From Scenedesmus sp. ARA3 (Eukaryota; Chlorophyta; Chlorophyceae; Sphaeropleales; Scenedesmaceae), in contig RWJK01001752.1 of NCBI GenBank assembly GCA_004335835.1, forward strand, positions 33,400 through 97,399: a stretch of DNA of 64,000 nucleotides, in the 5' to 3' direction. A model generated the notes under the pieces. It was not told the DNA's origin, did no database searches, and worked only from the letters and a program-made list of their open reading frames with translations. The position numbers and the translations under genes are program-made. This document shows positions 33,918 to 46,324 of the stretch, piece after piece (the first letter of the stretch is position 1; each line of letters starts with the position of its first letter).

Positions 33918-35446
33918 GGCGAGAGACACTACTTCTGGTTTGTTGCTGGGGTAGTAGGAGGGTCGGGGCGTGTAGGACAGAATGCACGTGGTTGGTGGGG
34001 TACTACTATTAGTAGCATGGTTGCGCTGCATGAGATGATGTGTCCGGTGGATGCAGCAATGTCAGCTGGTCGGAGTGTGCAGTGTGCAGCGTTGTTTTGT
34101 CGAGTTCATGATGGCATGCCACGCATGCCTGTCAATGTGATCTAAGTCGTGGTGACGGTGTGATGCAGCAGCACTACAGCAGCTGCGGTGGAAGGTTTGT
34201 GTAGGGTGTTAAGGCTTGGTGTTGATGCACGGGCTGCGCATGTGGCTCTTTGGAGAGAAAAGGAGCAAGTGTTTTCCGTGCTCTGAAGCGCTAGGGTTTT
34301 GGCGTGGTTGCAAGGAGCAGGTGCTTGCCTGCTCTGGAGTATGGTGCATGCCAGAATGGAGCGCTTTTGAGTGCGCTCTGCCAACAGCAGTTCGTTGGTG
34401 TTGCGGCTGTTTGGATGTTTGCCATGCTGTGTTGCTTCCCAGGTGTTGCAGACCCGCTGACAGTTGCATGTTGCTGATAGTGACTGTCGTCAGTGGTACA
34501 TGCAGATGTTGTGCATGCAGTGCAACAGTATCAAGCATGATGGTGCTGAGCATGCATGTCATGCATGCTGCTTGCACGTTGTACCAGTCGAACATCATAC
34601 ATGCTGCTTGGCGAGGAGATGCATGTACCACACGTGTCTGCATTTTTACTTTATCTTCTGAGTGTAGCGTTGGTGTGGTCCGCTGAGTTTTTGAGTGTTC
34701 ATTGTGGAGATGATGGGCCTGTTGGCGTAGTGGAGTTCCATGACAGCACGCATGGCATGGCGAGCATCCTCCAGATTGGGCCAGGCTGGGCACCAGCAGT
34801 ACAACCGTGGGCATAACAGCGAGGAAGGACCAGCAACGATGACCGGCAAGCCTCAGTCGGTTAATTCTTGAGTTATTTGTTTTCATATGTGTGAATGTGG
34901 CACACCGGCTCCTCATATGGATTGAGGCGTCTCAGGAGTGACAGGCCTGCTGGCGATTATTGCGTTTTCCGCCAGCGGGTGATATGTCTGCTACTTACTT
35001 TCACGTGCTTGCAATGCGTATTAAGTCACCAATGGCATTGTGGAATGCATACGTTCTGTGATATGCGTGGCATCTTGAGGCTGTGTTTCGTGGTGTGGTG
35101 TGGTGTGGTGCACGCGCTGCAATCTCACAAATACGTTGCTAAGTGTTACAACGTAATCATGTCGTGACACGGACACCTCTGCAGTACCTGACAGCCGTGA
35201 TCCGGTGGGAGAAGGCAGCTGACCACGCCATTTGGCTTGTTCGCGACCCGATCATCGCACTAAGGCCCTAAAATTGTTTTGTTACTAAACATAGTTCAGT
35301 GGTGAGCTGATCACAGGGTTCGTAATAAGCAGCCTGTTGATCAAGCTGCTGCAGCAAATCCGGGACAAACCGGCAAATCCTCCGAAAGTGTCGCACCGCG
35401 CACGCCAACTGACCCTGCACTGTGCTTTGCAGGCTGACACTCACCA
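33918..35446. other. Intergenic, 1.5 kb, no supported gene
   Basis: This region holds the 3' flank of the pheophytinase gene and the upstream region of the DEMETER gene. GT-rich and GCATG-rich stretches occur (34490-34640). The open frames are short and show no splice support or similarity that I can recognise. Confidence 0.55.
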
Positions 35447-36116
35447 ATGGACGACACACTCGCAAGCGATCCTTCCGACGAGCAGCAGCAGCATGTGCGC
35501 CAGCCACGGAGGTGTTGATATCCTGCCAGGGCCTAGAGGCTCTGCTGTTTTTGGACCCAACTTTCCCCAGGGGCCTGGCCAAGCCCAACTGGCTGGTGCG
35601 CTGCCTGTGCCCAGCCTGCCAGCAGGAGGCAGGGCCAGACGGGTGAGTGCGTGCTGCCGCTGCAACAATTAGGGTTTGTGTACATCTTGAGCAAAGGGTG
35701 GCGCTGCTGGAGCGGAGCACGGTTGTACTGTAGCAGTCCTGGGGTGGCCACACAGCCATCCAACAGCTGAAGACTCATTCCAGCCATTTGCCAGTGCCAC
35801 TCGGATGAGCAGCATGCCGCGCAAGCCAACTGGCTGGTGCGCTGCCTGTGCTCAGCCTGCCAGCAGGAGGCAGGGCCAGACGGGTGAGTGAGCGCCGCGC
35901 AAGCTTGCTGCCGCTGCAGAAGTACTTAAGGGTTTGGGTGCATTGTGGCCCTTGCAACTTTTCGTCGCCATGCCACAGATCCGGCAGTACATAGACGCGC
36001 GCTGCACTACGCTGCTTTACAGCAGCGACTGAATTCTTGCCTGCACATGTCTAGTTGTAGTCATTGTCGGCTTTCTGCTGTCAAGCCGTCTTGACACCTG
36101 CTTGCTCCATCTGTAC

Positions 36117-36150
<34 letters not shown>

Positions 36151-37567
36151 TTATGCCCCCCCCCCCCTGCAGGTGTGTGATGGGCCCCAGCCCCTTTGAG
36201 CGCCACGCAGGCGCAGGCAGCAGCAAGAAGTGGAAGGCCAGCTGCAGGTGATAACAGGACAAGTAATAGAGCAGGCAGCAGCGCATCTAAACGTCCTGGG
36301 TTCAAGCAGCCATGGTGGGGGTGCCCCTTCTAGACATGTGAGTACGCATTACGTGTTCAGGTATAGCAAAGTAGTTCTTTTTGTGCATCTTTTCATTGCA
36401 GGGTGGCTGAGCCAGGCAGCCAGCAGTTTGGGCGCACTGTGGTTGCCTGGCTGGTTGAGCAAGGATATGAACAGGCGTCAGACGATAAAGCAGCAGCAGC
36501 AGCAGAAGGAGGGCCAACTGCAGTGCTTGCTGCGGCGGCGGCAGCGCTAGGAGTGGATGTAGAATCGGGTGTGACTGCTGGCGGCGGCAGCAACAAAGCA
36601 GACAGCAGGCAGCAGGCTTGGGTGCAGCAGCGGCAGCAGCAGCTGCGGCAGCTGCGGCTGCTGCTGGCTGGCATGCCGCTGCTGCAGCTGGCCAGCAGCA
36701 GCAACGCTGCAGGCACTGCTGCTGCTGCTGCTCCTGCTGCTGCTATCGAGGGCACTTCTCCTGACAGTGCAGCACCAGCTGCAGCCGCGGCAAGCGACCT
36801 AGCGGCAGCAGACTTGCCAGTATCACTGCCATCCGGCCGCTTTAATGCATGCTGGCAGCTTCCCAGCAGCACATACCCCAACCTGCCTGCTATAGAAGCC
36901 GCCCTCAAAGGCAGCAGCAGCAGCAGCAGCAGCCTAGGGACCACTCCCAAAGCAGCACAGCACAAAGCAGCTGGTGCAGGCGCAGCAGGCAGCAGAGTGC
37001 ATGGCAGCGCAGCGGCAGGAGGGGCAGTGTGGCCGCAGCAGGATGGCTTGCCGGCAATGCGCGCCAAGCGTGCGAGGATACTGAAGGATGGGTCGCTGAC
37101 GCTGATTCCGTATGGCCACGATGAGAGCATGCTGTGGCTGCAGCGCGTGCACTCCTTCATTGGCGCTGTCAGGTGCGGCTGTCGCATGCCAATTGCTGTT
37201 GGCTGCTGAAGTACGTGTGGTGGTTTCAGTGGCTGGGATCGGGTGCTTGTTGTGCATCACATGCTGCTGTGGCTGCAGCGCCTGCACTCCTTCATCGGCG
37301 CTGTCAGGTGGGGGTGTGGCATGTCGACTGCTGTTTGCTGCCCAAGTGTGTGTGGCGGTTTCAGTCGTTGGGACTGGGTGCCTGTAGTTGTGTTTTGATG
37401 TGTCTGCAGGCACTGCCCTTTTGCTCAACACCGCCTCCAGATCCTCTGCTGCTGCTGCTCGTGCGCTTGCTCTCCAGGTCTGTACTGGGCGGCCGGCCTT
37501 GTAGCGTGCACTGGGGCGGCAGTGTGCTGGACAGCTTGGTGGGAGCATTCCTCACACAAGCTGCTGC

Positions 37568-37622
<55 letters not shown>

Positions 37623-37768
37623 NNNNNNNNNNNNNNNNNNNNNNNNNNNNNNNNNNNNNNNNNNNNNNNNNNNNNNNNNNNNNNNNNNNNNNNNNNNNNN
37701 NNNNNNNNNNNNNNNNNNNNNNNNNNNNNNNNNNNNNNNNNNNNNNNNNNNNNNNNNNNNNNNNNNNN

Positions 37769-37828
<60 letters not shown>

Positions 37829-40680
37829 ACTCTTGCTCTCCAGGTCTGTGCTGGGCGGCCGTCCCTGCAGCGTGCACTGGGGTGGCAGCGTGCTAGACAG
37901 CGTGGTGGGAGCATTCCTCACACAAGCCGTCAGTGACGTGCAGTCTAGCACTGCCTTCATGAACCTGGCAGCAACGTGGCCTGCACATCAGAGGCAACCT
38001 GCATCAGCTTCAGCAGCAGCAGGAGCAGCAGCAGCAGCAGTGATGCCAGGCATCAGCAGGGCAGCAGGCTGTGGCGATGATGTGGCAGCAGGCAGAGCTG
38101 ATGGTGGGGAAGGGAGAGTGATTGGTGATGATGGTCAGGAAAAAGGTGCCACATATGCAGCAGGTGGTGGTGGTGGCAGTGCGCCTGCCTGGTACCAGCT
38201 GGGAGCAGTAGGTGAGGCTTCAGCAGTGGCAGGCTGTAACAAATCTATTTGAGGTGTGTCGAGGCCTCCTTTGATTACTGAAGAAGAGCTGCAGGCGTGC
38301 AGTAGGCGAGGCTCCAGCAGTGCCAGGCGCCCTGTTGGCTGCTGGGAGAGAGAGGTGCCAGCTGCTGCCGAGCTTGCGTCTGCGTGCAACCAATGGCATA
38401 CATTGCAGCTGTGCTTGCCAGAGTGAGTGAGTGACTACCCAGGCCGCTCTGCAGCTCCTGGGTAAGTTAAGGCTAAGAGGGTGTGTGTGGCCAGGGGCAG
38501 CGCCCCTGGGCTCCACACCCTCTACCTGTCCACTTGCGCCCTAGGGCACATGTGCTTGCCAGCAGGGAATGACTAATAATATGATTATGCGCTACATCTT
38601 ATAGGGCTTGAGCCTACAAGCTGCCAGAGCCTATGGTGTGCAGCGTGACGCTGTCTGTGGTTGGTGCCTGCGCTCACATTTAGATCATGCTGTGTGTGTG
38701 TGCCACTTTCAGCTTGTGCCTGCCTGTGGACTTGCAAGGACATGGTTGACTAAGTGGCTGTGCCTGCACCCACCTGTACATCAGACTGTTTACTGTTAGA
38801 GTACCTCAGTTTGTGTCTGCCTGTGGCCTTGCAGGTGTGGGTGAGGACATGATCGACTACGTGGCTGTCATGAATGCACCGCAGCAGCAGCTGGAGGAGG
38901 CGCTGCACGGCAGGTGAGGGGGTGGGTTGGCTGGCACAGCAGGCAGGCAGCTTGTCTTGCCTGCAGCAACCCACTCGGTTGCTGTCTGGTACATTCAACA
39001 GGCCTTGCTCACTGTTCGTCATGAAAAATAATGTTCCATCACCGTCATTTTGGTTGTGCTTTCTGCTGACTGCGTAAACGTTCTGCCAGTGGCCTGCAAG
39101 GACTCCTAACACGCCGCAATCAAGGTTCTTGATTGTGCTTTGTGTTGCCATGCTTGGAAATTTGTATACCCATTGCTGCCGCCAGGTGCCTGCAGGGACT
39201 GCTGGTGACCAGGCCCTGGGTGCCTGCACTATGAGCAGCCCTTGCACACTGTCCGCTGATAAATGTTCCACTTCAAGCGCATCTTATTGATGGTGATTTG
39301 TGCCAATAGAAGATGTGTGCCGCCGCGCTTAATTGTTCTGCTGCTCATTGCTGCCGCCAGGGGCCTGCAGGGGCTGCTGGCTCGCCGCATCCAGGCCTTC
39401 CTGAGGCAGCTGGCTGCTGACCCACGCTGCGTCATACAGCAGCACGGCCGCAGCAGCAGCGGCAGCGGCGGCAGCGGCAATGGCTGCGATGTTGGCGCTG
39501 ACCTGGAGCCAATGCAGCAGCAGCAGCAGCAGCAGGAGGAGGAGGTAGCACCAGACCGGCAGCAGCAGCACCAGCAGCAGCAGCAGCAGCAGGAGGGGGA
39601 GGTGTTGGTGGTGCCAGATGCACAGCAACCGCAGGCGGACGCTCTGCAGCATGCGGCGAGCTTGCTGTCATCCACGCAACAGCTTGGCGCTGCACCTGCT
39701 GCGACGCCTGCTGCTGTGGAGGCTGTTGCTGCTGTCACAGGCAGTGTCCCGCCAGGCACCCTGGCCCCTACAGCACCACTGCCAGCTGTATTGCCAGGTG
39801 TACTGCCAGGTGTACTGCCAGCTGTACTGCCAGATGGATTGCCAGGTGTATTGAGTCCAGCAGCGTCACTTGTAGGTGCCTCAGTTGCGGCAGCAGTGGG
39901 AGATGCTACAGCTGCAGCAGCCAACAGCACTGGCGCAAGGGCAGGCAGCCCTGGCAGTAGCAGCTGTCCTGTTGGTGGCGCCAGCAGCAGCACACCCGAC
40001 AAAGTGATGACTGCGCCGGGTGCAGATGAAGCTGCACGCCCTGCTGTGGCTGGCAACAGAAGCAGTGCACAGCTGAGCAGTGCCCCACCAGCAGCAGCAG
40101 CACCACCAGCAAGCACCGCCACTGCTGAAGCTGCCGCTGCTGCAGACGCAGCAGCAGTAGCGGTGGGACCGTTCACACCCCCAGCTACCCCAGTTGCTGC
40201 AGGCAGGAAGCGCAAGGCGAATGCTTTGCTTAGCCAGCAGCAGCATGAGACAGCTTCATCTGCAGCAGCAGAGGTTGCCAACCCAGCAATGCAAGCTGCT
40301 GGTCAGGTGCCTGCACCCGCTGCAGTGGGGGCCAGCCGGCAGCTGCAGCTGCAGCAGGATGCAGCTGCTGACACATGGTGCGACAGCATCAGCGGCAGCG
40401 GCAGCGGCAGCGTTGCACCTTACCGGCTGGTGCCGCCTGCAAGGCAGCACCAGCCTGCAGCAGTACAGGAGCTGAGCCAGCAGCAGCAGCAGCAGTGTGA
40501 GTCCGATGATCTGCTGTCAGAAGAAGAACATGCAGGAGACGAGGAAATTGAGGAGCTTGGTTGTGTGCCAGACAGCAGCTGCTTGCAGTCCATGCAGCTG
40601 GATCCCTCCAGCCTAAGGGTGGCTCTGGGTGGTTCACCAGCAGCAGCAGCAACCACTGCTCATGGTGGTTCAGACAAAGC

Positions 40681-40715
<35 letters not shown>

Positions 40716-42968
40716 CTGTCCCTGTTGCTGGTGTTGATGTTGGTGAGGCGGTGTCACCTGCTGCCGATTTCCCGCCCTGCAGCCCTGCTGGACCCTGCAC
40801 ACCAGCAGCAGCAAGGAAGCGGCTCGCCAGCAGCACCACCAGCAACAGCGGCATCAGCTGCATTACAAACGCCCACACTGCCGCAGCAGCAGCAGCAGCA
40901 GCAAAGTCTGAGCCAGTATCAGCAAAGGACGGTGCCACACATGGGCATGGCCGGCAGTCTGCAGGGCAGCCACTGAAAACGGCGACTGCCCAGCCACAGG
41001 AAGCAGCAGCAGCAGGGGCAAAAAAGCCGCTTACACAGCAAAGTGCAGCAGCAGGCCCCACCTCACCCAAGACACCCAAGCCACAGCTGCCGCGCGCGGC
41101 TGCTGCTGCTGCTGCTGGATGTGGAGAGGCCAGCTGGCATGGGCCGCCAGCAGCCAAGCGCAGCTGCACTCGAGCAGTCAGCCGGCAGCTGGGCCTGCAG
41201 CCGCAGCAGCTGGCATACATACAGCTGGGAGGCAGCGCTGCTGCTGCTGCTGATGATGATGATTATGTTGTCGGTGACAGCAGCAGAGGTGGCAGGAGCA
41301 TCGGCGGCAGGAGCAATCGCGTCAGGAGCAGCAGTGGCAGCGCTGATGTTTGTGAAGGTGAGGCGGGCGACGGTGGCAAGGAGGTTGCCGTTGCTGCTGC
41401 TGCTGCTGCTGCTGATGGGCTGAGCGATAAGCAAGGCAGTCGCGGCAGCAGGGGTGCGAGCAGCAGGAGCAGCATTGGTATGGTGGGCAGGAGTGCGCGC
41501 ATAGGCAGCAGCACTGCTGCCGGGCGCCACAGAGGTACCAGAAAACCTCAACAGCAGCAGCAGCAGCAGCAGCACAGACGCAAGCTGGAGGTGGCAGTAA
41601 AAGAAGAAGACACAGAGGAGCCAACAAAGGGTAAAGAAGAAGCAAAAGGTGAAGCCGCTGCTGGTGACCTGCAGAAGGTGCCTGCAGCTGCGGCTCAGTA
41701 CCTCAAAGGTGATGCACTGGCGAGCGGTGGCCGCGACAGCAGCAGCAGCGCCAGCCTTCCAGGTGCTGCCAGCAGCCAGGCAGCAGGCAGCAGCAGCTGC
41801 CATGCCACTCGCAGCTCTACCCGCAAGGCGCACAGCAGCGCAGCAGCGACAGCGATCACTGCTGCATTCGCAGCTGCAGTGCAGCAGGGCGAGGCAAATG
41901 CATTGCGCAAGCTGACACCCTGCAGAAAGCAGCAGCTGGCTGGTGGCAAGCTGATGGCAAGCCCCAGCAGCCTCAGCCAGGCAGCTGCAAAACAGGTAGC
42001 GGCACGCAGCAGCGGCAACAAGGCTGGAGATAGCAGCAGCAAACACGCTGCGAGCACGCCACAGCAGCAGCTGCAGAATCACAGGCCAGCTGGCAGAGCT
42101 GCTAGCCTGCTGCAGCAAGTGATGGCGCCTGCTGGGATCAGCAAGAAGCACAAGCGCCCACCAGCCGCTGCTGCTGCTGCTGCTGCCAAGTCTGGCACAA
42201 AGCATGCAGGAGCTAGCAGCGCTAGTGACAAGGCCATCACAGGTGCTAAACCTGAGGTTGCGGCAGTTGGCAGGGCTGCTGCTGCTGCTAGACAGGGCAG
42301 CAGCAGCCAGCAGCGCAGCAGTAGCAGCAAGAAGAAGCAAGCAGGACAAGCTGCAGAGCCGCAGCCGCAACCGATACCGCAGGAGGTGCGGAAGTCCAGC
42401 AGGCAGCGTATTCTCAAAGCTGTCGCCCACAGAGACACACAATTTGAATACGAAGCAGCAGGCAGCGGCGATGAGGGTGCAGCACAACCTGCTGGCCCCA
42501 GCAGCAGCAGCAGTGGCAGTAGTGACAGTGATGCATACTGCAGCAGTGACTGCAGCAGCAGCACCGACAGTGGTGAGGATAGCGGGCTGGACTCGGGTGC
42601 AGAGGAAGAGGCAGGGGTTGGTGGTGTGGCAGCAGAAGGTGTTGCTGGAGCTGTGAGGCGCAGGAGGGCTGCTGCTGTTGAGGGGGCAAGGTTGTTGAGA
42701 GTGGGAGGCAGTGCTATCAGCCGATGGCTGTCTGCTAGGAAAATGGTAGCAGGAGTACGGCCGGCAGCAGCAGCAGCAGCAGCAGCAGATGTTTCCAGTG
42801 TCAGTGCAGCAAGCAAGCAAGAAATGCCACTGATAGAGCGTACAGCAGCAGCACTGCCAGGCAAAGCAGCAGCAGATGGTGGCTCAGCTGAGTCAGCTGT
42901 GCAAGAGGCCACAGCACAACAGACAGCTGTGCTGCTGGGGCAAGGGGCTGCAGGGGGTGGCACAGCAG

Positions 42969-43038
<70 letters not shown>

Positions 43039-43386
43039 GCACACAGTAAGTGAGGAGGCAGGCAACAGTGGACTTCTGGCATCGTACTGCCCTGTTATCG
43101 GTTGTGAGGGCACAGTGTCAGGTGACACTCAAGCACCTGACAGTGCAGCAGCAGCACCGGCAGCAGCAGCAGCAGCACCGACGGCAGCGGAAGCAGCAGC
43201 CGGCATCGTGATGTTGTCTCCAGCAGCATCTTTAGCTCAAGCACCTGAGAGCTTGGTTGTACTGCTGTGGCAGCAACAGCAGCAGCAGCAGCAGCAGCTG
43301 GCTGATCAGCTGCACTACCAGCAGGCAGCAAGCATTGCTCTGCCCGCAGATGCTGCTGCCTTTGCTGCCGCCTACACTGCCAGATA

Positions 43387-43424
<38 letters not shown>

Positions 43425-44979
43425 GGCTGCCTGTTGCGCCTCCACCCCGGCGGCTGTTCAGCAAGGCAGCAGGCAAGCCAAAGTACAACAGCCAGCTGAG
43501 CAGCACCAAAAAAAGCAGCAGCAGCAGCACCAGTGCGGACGTCATACACATCACAGTCCCAAACATCACCGTCAGGACAGGCACTGCAGTGACAACCGGC
43601 AGCAGCAGCACGCCATCTGCCTCTTTTCCTGCTGCAGCTGCCAGTGGTGTTTCCGCATCTGCCTCACGTTCAACGGGTAGCACAAGCGGCAGCAGCAGCA
43701 GCAGCAGTAATAACATACGGCTGAGCCTTGAGTGGCTGCGTGGCAAGCCTGTGTCCGAGGTTCGCTCCTTCCTGAGCAGTGTGTATGGCCTGGGCCGCAA
43801 GAGCATCGGCTGCGTGTCGCTGCTCAGCCTGGGGCTGAGGGACTTTCCGGTGGATGTGAACGTGGGCCGCATCTGCGCACGCCTGGGTTGGATCCCGCTA
43901 CAGGTGGGTGTGGGTCATCTACGTGTAAAGCATGTCATATGTTCATGGGCCTGTTTGAGCAGGTCTGGGCTGGAACGGGTGCAAACCCTTCTCTTCCAAT
44001 ACTGCAGGCTGCTGCCTTGTTGGAAGCCCTTCAAGCCTAACCCGAGGCGCTGCTATATATATACTTGTAGAGACCTTAAGTGCTGCCTGTGGTGCAAACA
44101 TGTTTTGACATGCTGCTGCTGCTGCTGCCGCTGCTGCTGCTGCTGCTGGTGCTGCTTCACCAGGCTGCCGCTGCGCTTGAAGCCCTTGAGGCGTACCCCC
44201 AGGAGCCCGAGGTGCACGCGTACCTGCTGGACCGGCTCACTCGTGTGGCTGGGCTGGAGGCGCTGTACGAGCTGCACTACCTGGCCATCACGCTGGGCAA
44301 GGTGCGGCTAGCTTCACTGCTTGTCATACCCAATTTTCTTTGGTTTGGTCGGCTATCATCGTCCATTTGCACTGTGACTGGCGCTTTCTTGATGGGCCAG
44401 GGCGCTGTACGAGCTGCACTACCTGGCCATCACGCTGGGCAAGGTGCGGCTAGCTTCACTGCTTGTCATACCCAATTTTCTTTGGTTTGGTCGGCTATCA
44501 TCGTCCATTTGCACTGTGACTGGCGCTTTCTTGATGGAATACCAGGGTGCTGTACGAGCTGCACTACCTGCCATCACGCCGGGCAAGGTGCGCAGCTGTG
44601 GAAAAGTTCATCTGGAGCTGGTGTCAAGCTGCAGCTTAATCAGTGGGTTTGTGGTTGGTGTCGTGGCTGTGTGTGTGGTGGTGGTCTGTGAAGGGATGCT
44701 GCTAGGCGCTAATTTTCTGTAGCAAGTTTGCATATCTGCCCTGTCAGTACTGGAGCAGCTGCACCCCAAAGAGCCGAGACAGCTCCTTGCCAACATGCTG
44801 TTGCACCGTCCTGCTGCCCCAAACACCGCAGGTGCTGTGCACCAAGCAGCTGCCCAACTGCTCAGCTTGCCCACTGCAGCAGGCCTGCGAGTACGCACTG
44901 GCAGGAGGGCCCCGCCTTGAGGAGGGAGGCCCGCGCCGCAGGAAGATGATCCGAAACATTCCACCCACCTATGCAACAA

Positions 44980-45013
<34 letters not shown>

Positions 45014-45605
45014 TGCGGCTAGCTATAGTGCAGCAGGCAGGGCGGCAGCAGCTGCAGCAGGTTTCAGCTCGAAGAAAAGCAGCAGGAGCAGCAGCGGCAG
45101 CCGCCGCAGCAGAGGCAGTAGGAACAGCTGGTCGCGCTGGTATGACGATGATGATGATGATGATAATGGTTATGCTGATGAGGCTTGGGGGGTAAATGAT
45201 GTGGAGGATCTGGACATCCTGTTTGCTGCTGCTCCTAGGCAGCGGCGTGGCGCGCGGCGCAGCAGCAGCAAACGGCCAGCTGGCATTGCTGCTGCTGCTG
45301 CTGCTGCTGCTGGTGATGAAGTAATGCATACTGACTGTGAAGAGCAGCAGCAGCAGCAGCAACAGGATGGGTCTGCTAGTCATCAGTCCAGCTGGGCTCG
45401 CCTGTTTGATGCTCTACTGGCAAATGACTGCAGCAGGGCAGCTGAACAGCAACAGCAGCAGCAGCAGCAGGATGGCTGCCGTGCCGAAGTTCAGCAGCCA
45501 GAGCTGCACCTGAACATGCCAGAGGAGGCAGGTGGCAGCATTGCTGAGCCAGCAGCTGCTGCATCCTCTGCTGGTCTGACAGACCCTCACGACAAAACTT
45601 CCAGC

Positions 45606-45650
<45 letters not shown>

Positions 45651-46114
45651 GCATTCATGGATCGGGACCTAGCTGGTACGCAAAGGGCAATGCATTGTGC
45701 TGCTGCTGGTGACGCGGCTGATGCGGTGCAAGCAGCAGCAGCAGCAGCAGCAGGGGTGGCGGCCGCTGAGGCACCGGCAGCCGCTGCTGCTGCCGCTGCT
45801 GCCGTGCAATCTGAGACACAGCTGCTACAGGAGCAGCAGCTGTTACGGCTGCAGACTGTGCATGTCCCGGCACACTGTGGTGCTGATGCAGCACACAGCA
45901 ACAGGGCATGCCACACAGCTCGTGGCCAACCAGCAGCAACAACAGCGGCAGCTCATGGCTACGCACAACCAGCAGCAGCAACAACAGCAGCAGCACGTGA
46001 GACAGCTACAGCAGCAGGTGAGACAGCGACAGCAGCAGCAGCAGCCAGTGGTCAGAGCCACCACTGCAGCGCCACTGCTCTGGCATGGTGCTATGACGTG
46101 CTGGAGCTGGAAAT

Positions 46115-46205
<91 letters not shown>

Positions 46206-46292
46206 GCAGCTGATCCCAGTGATGTGGATGCTGCAACGCCAGCTGTGGTCCAGGCAGCAGCAGATGATGGTGATCAAGACACACATCCTCAA

Positions 46293-46324
<32 letters not shown>

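Noticed and set aside
41063..42820. 585-codon minus-strand frame opposite the DEMETER insert
   Set aside because: It consists of Cys/Leu/Ala translations of triplet repeats on the reverse strand, a repeat shadow.
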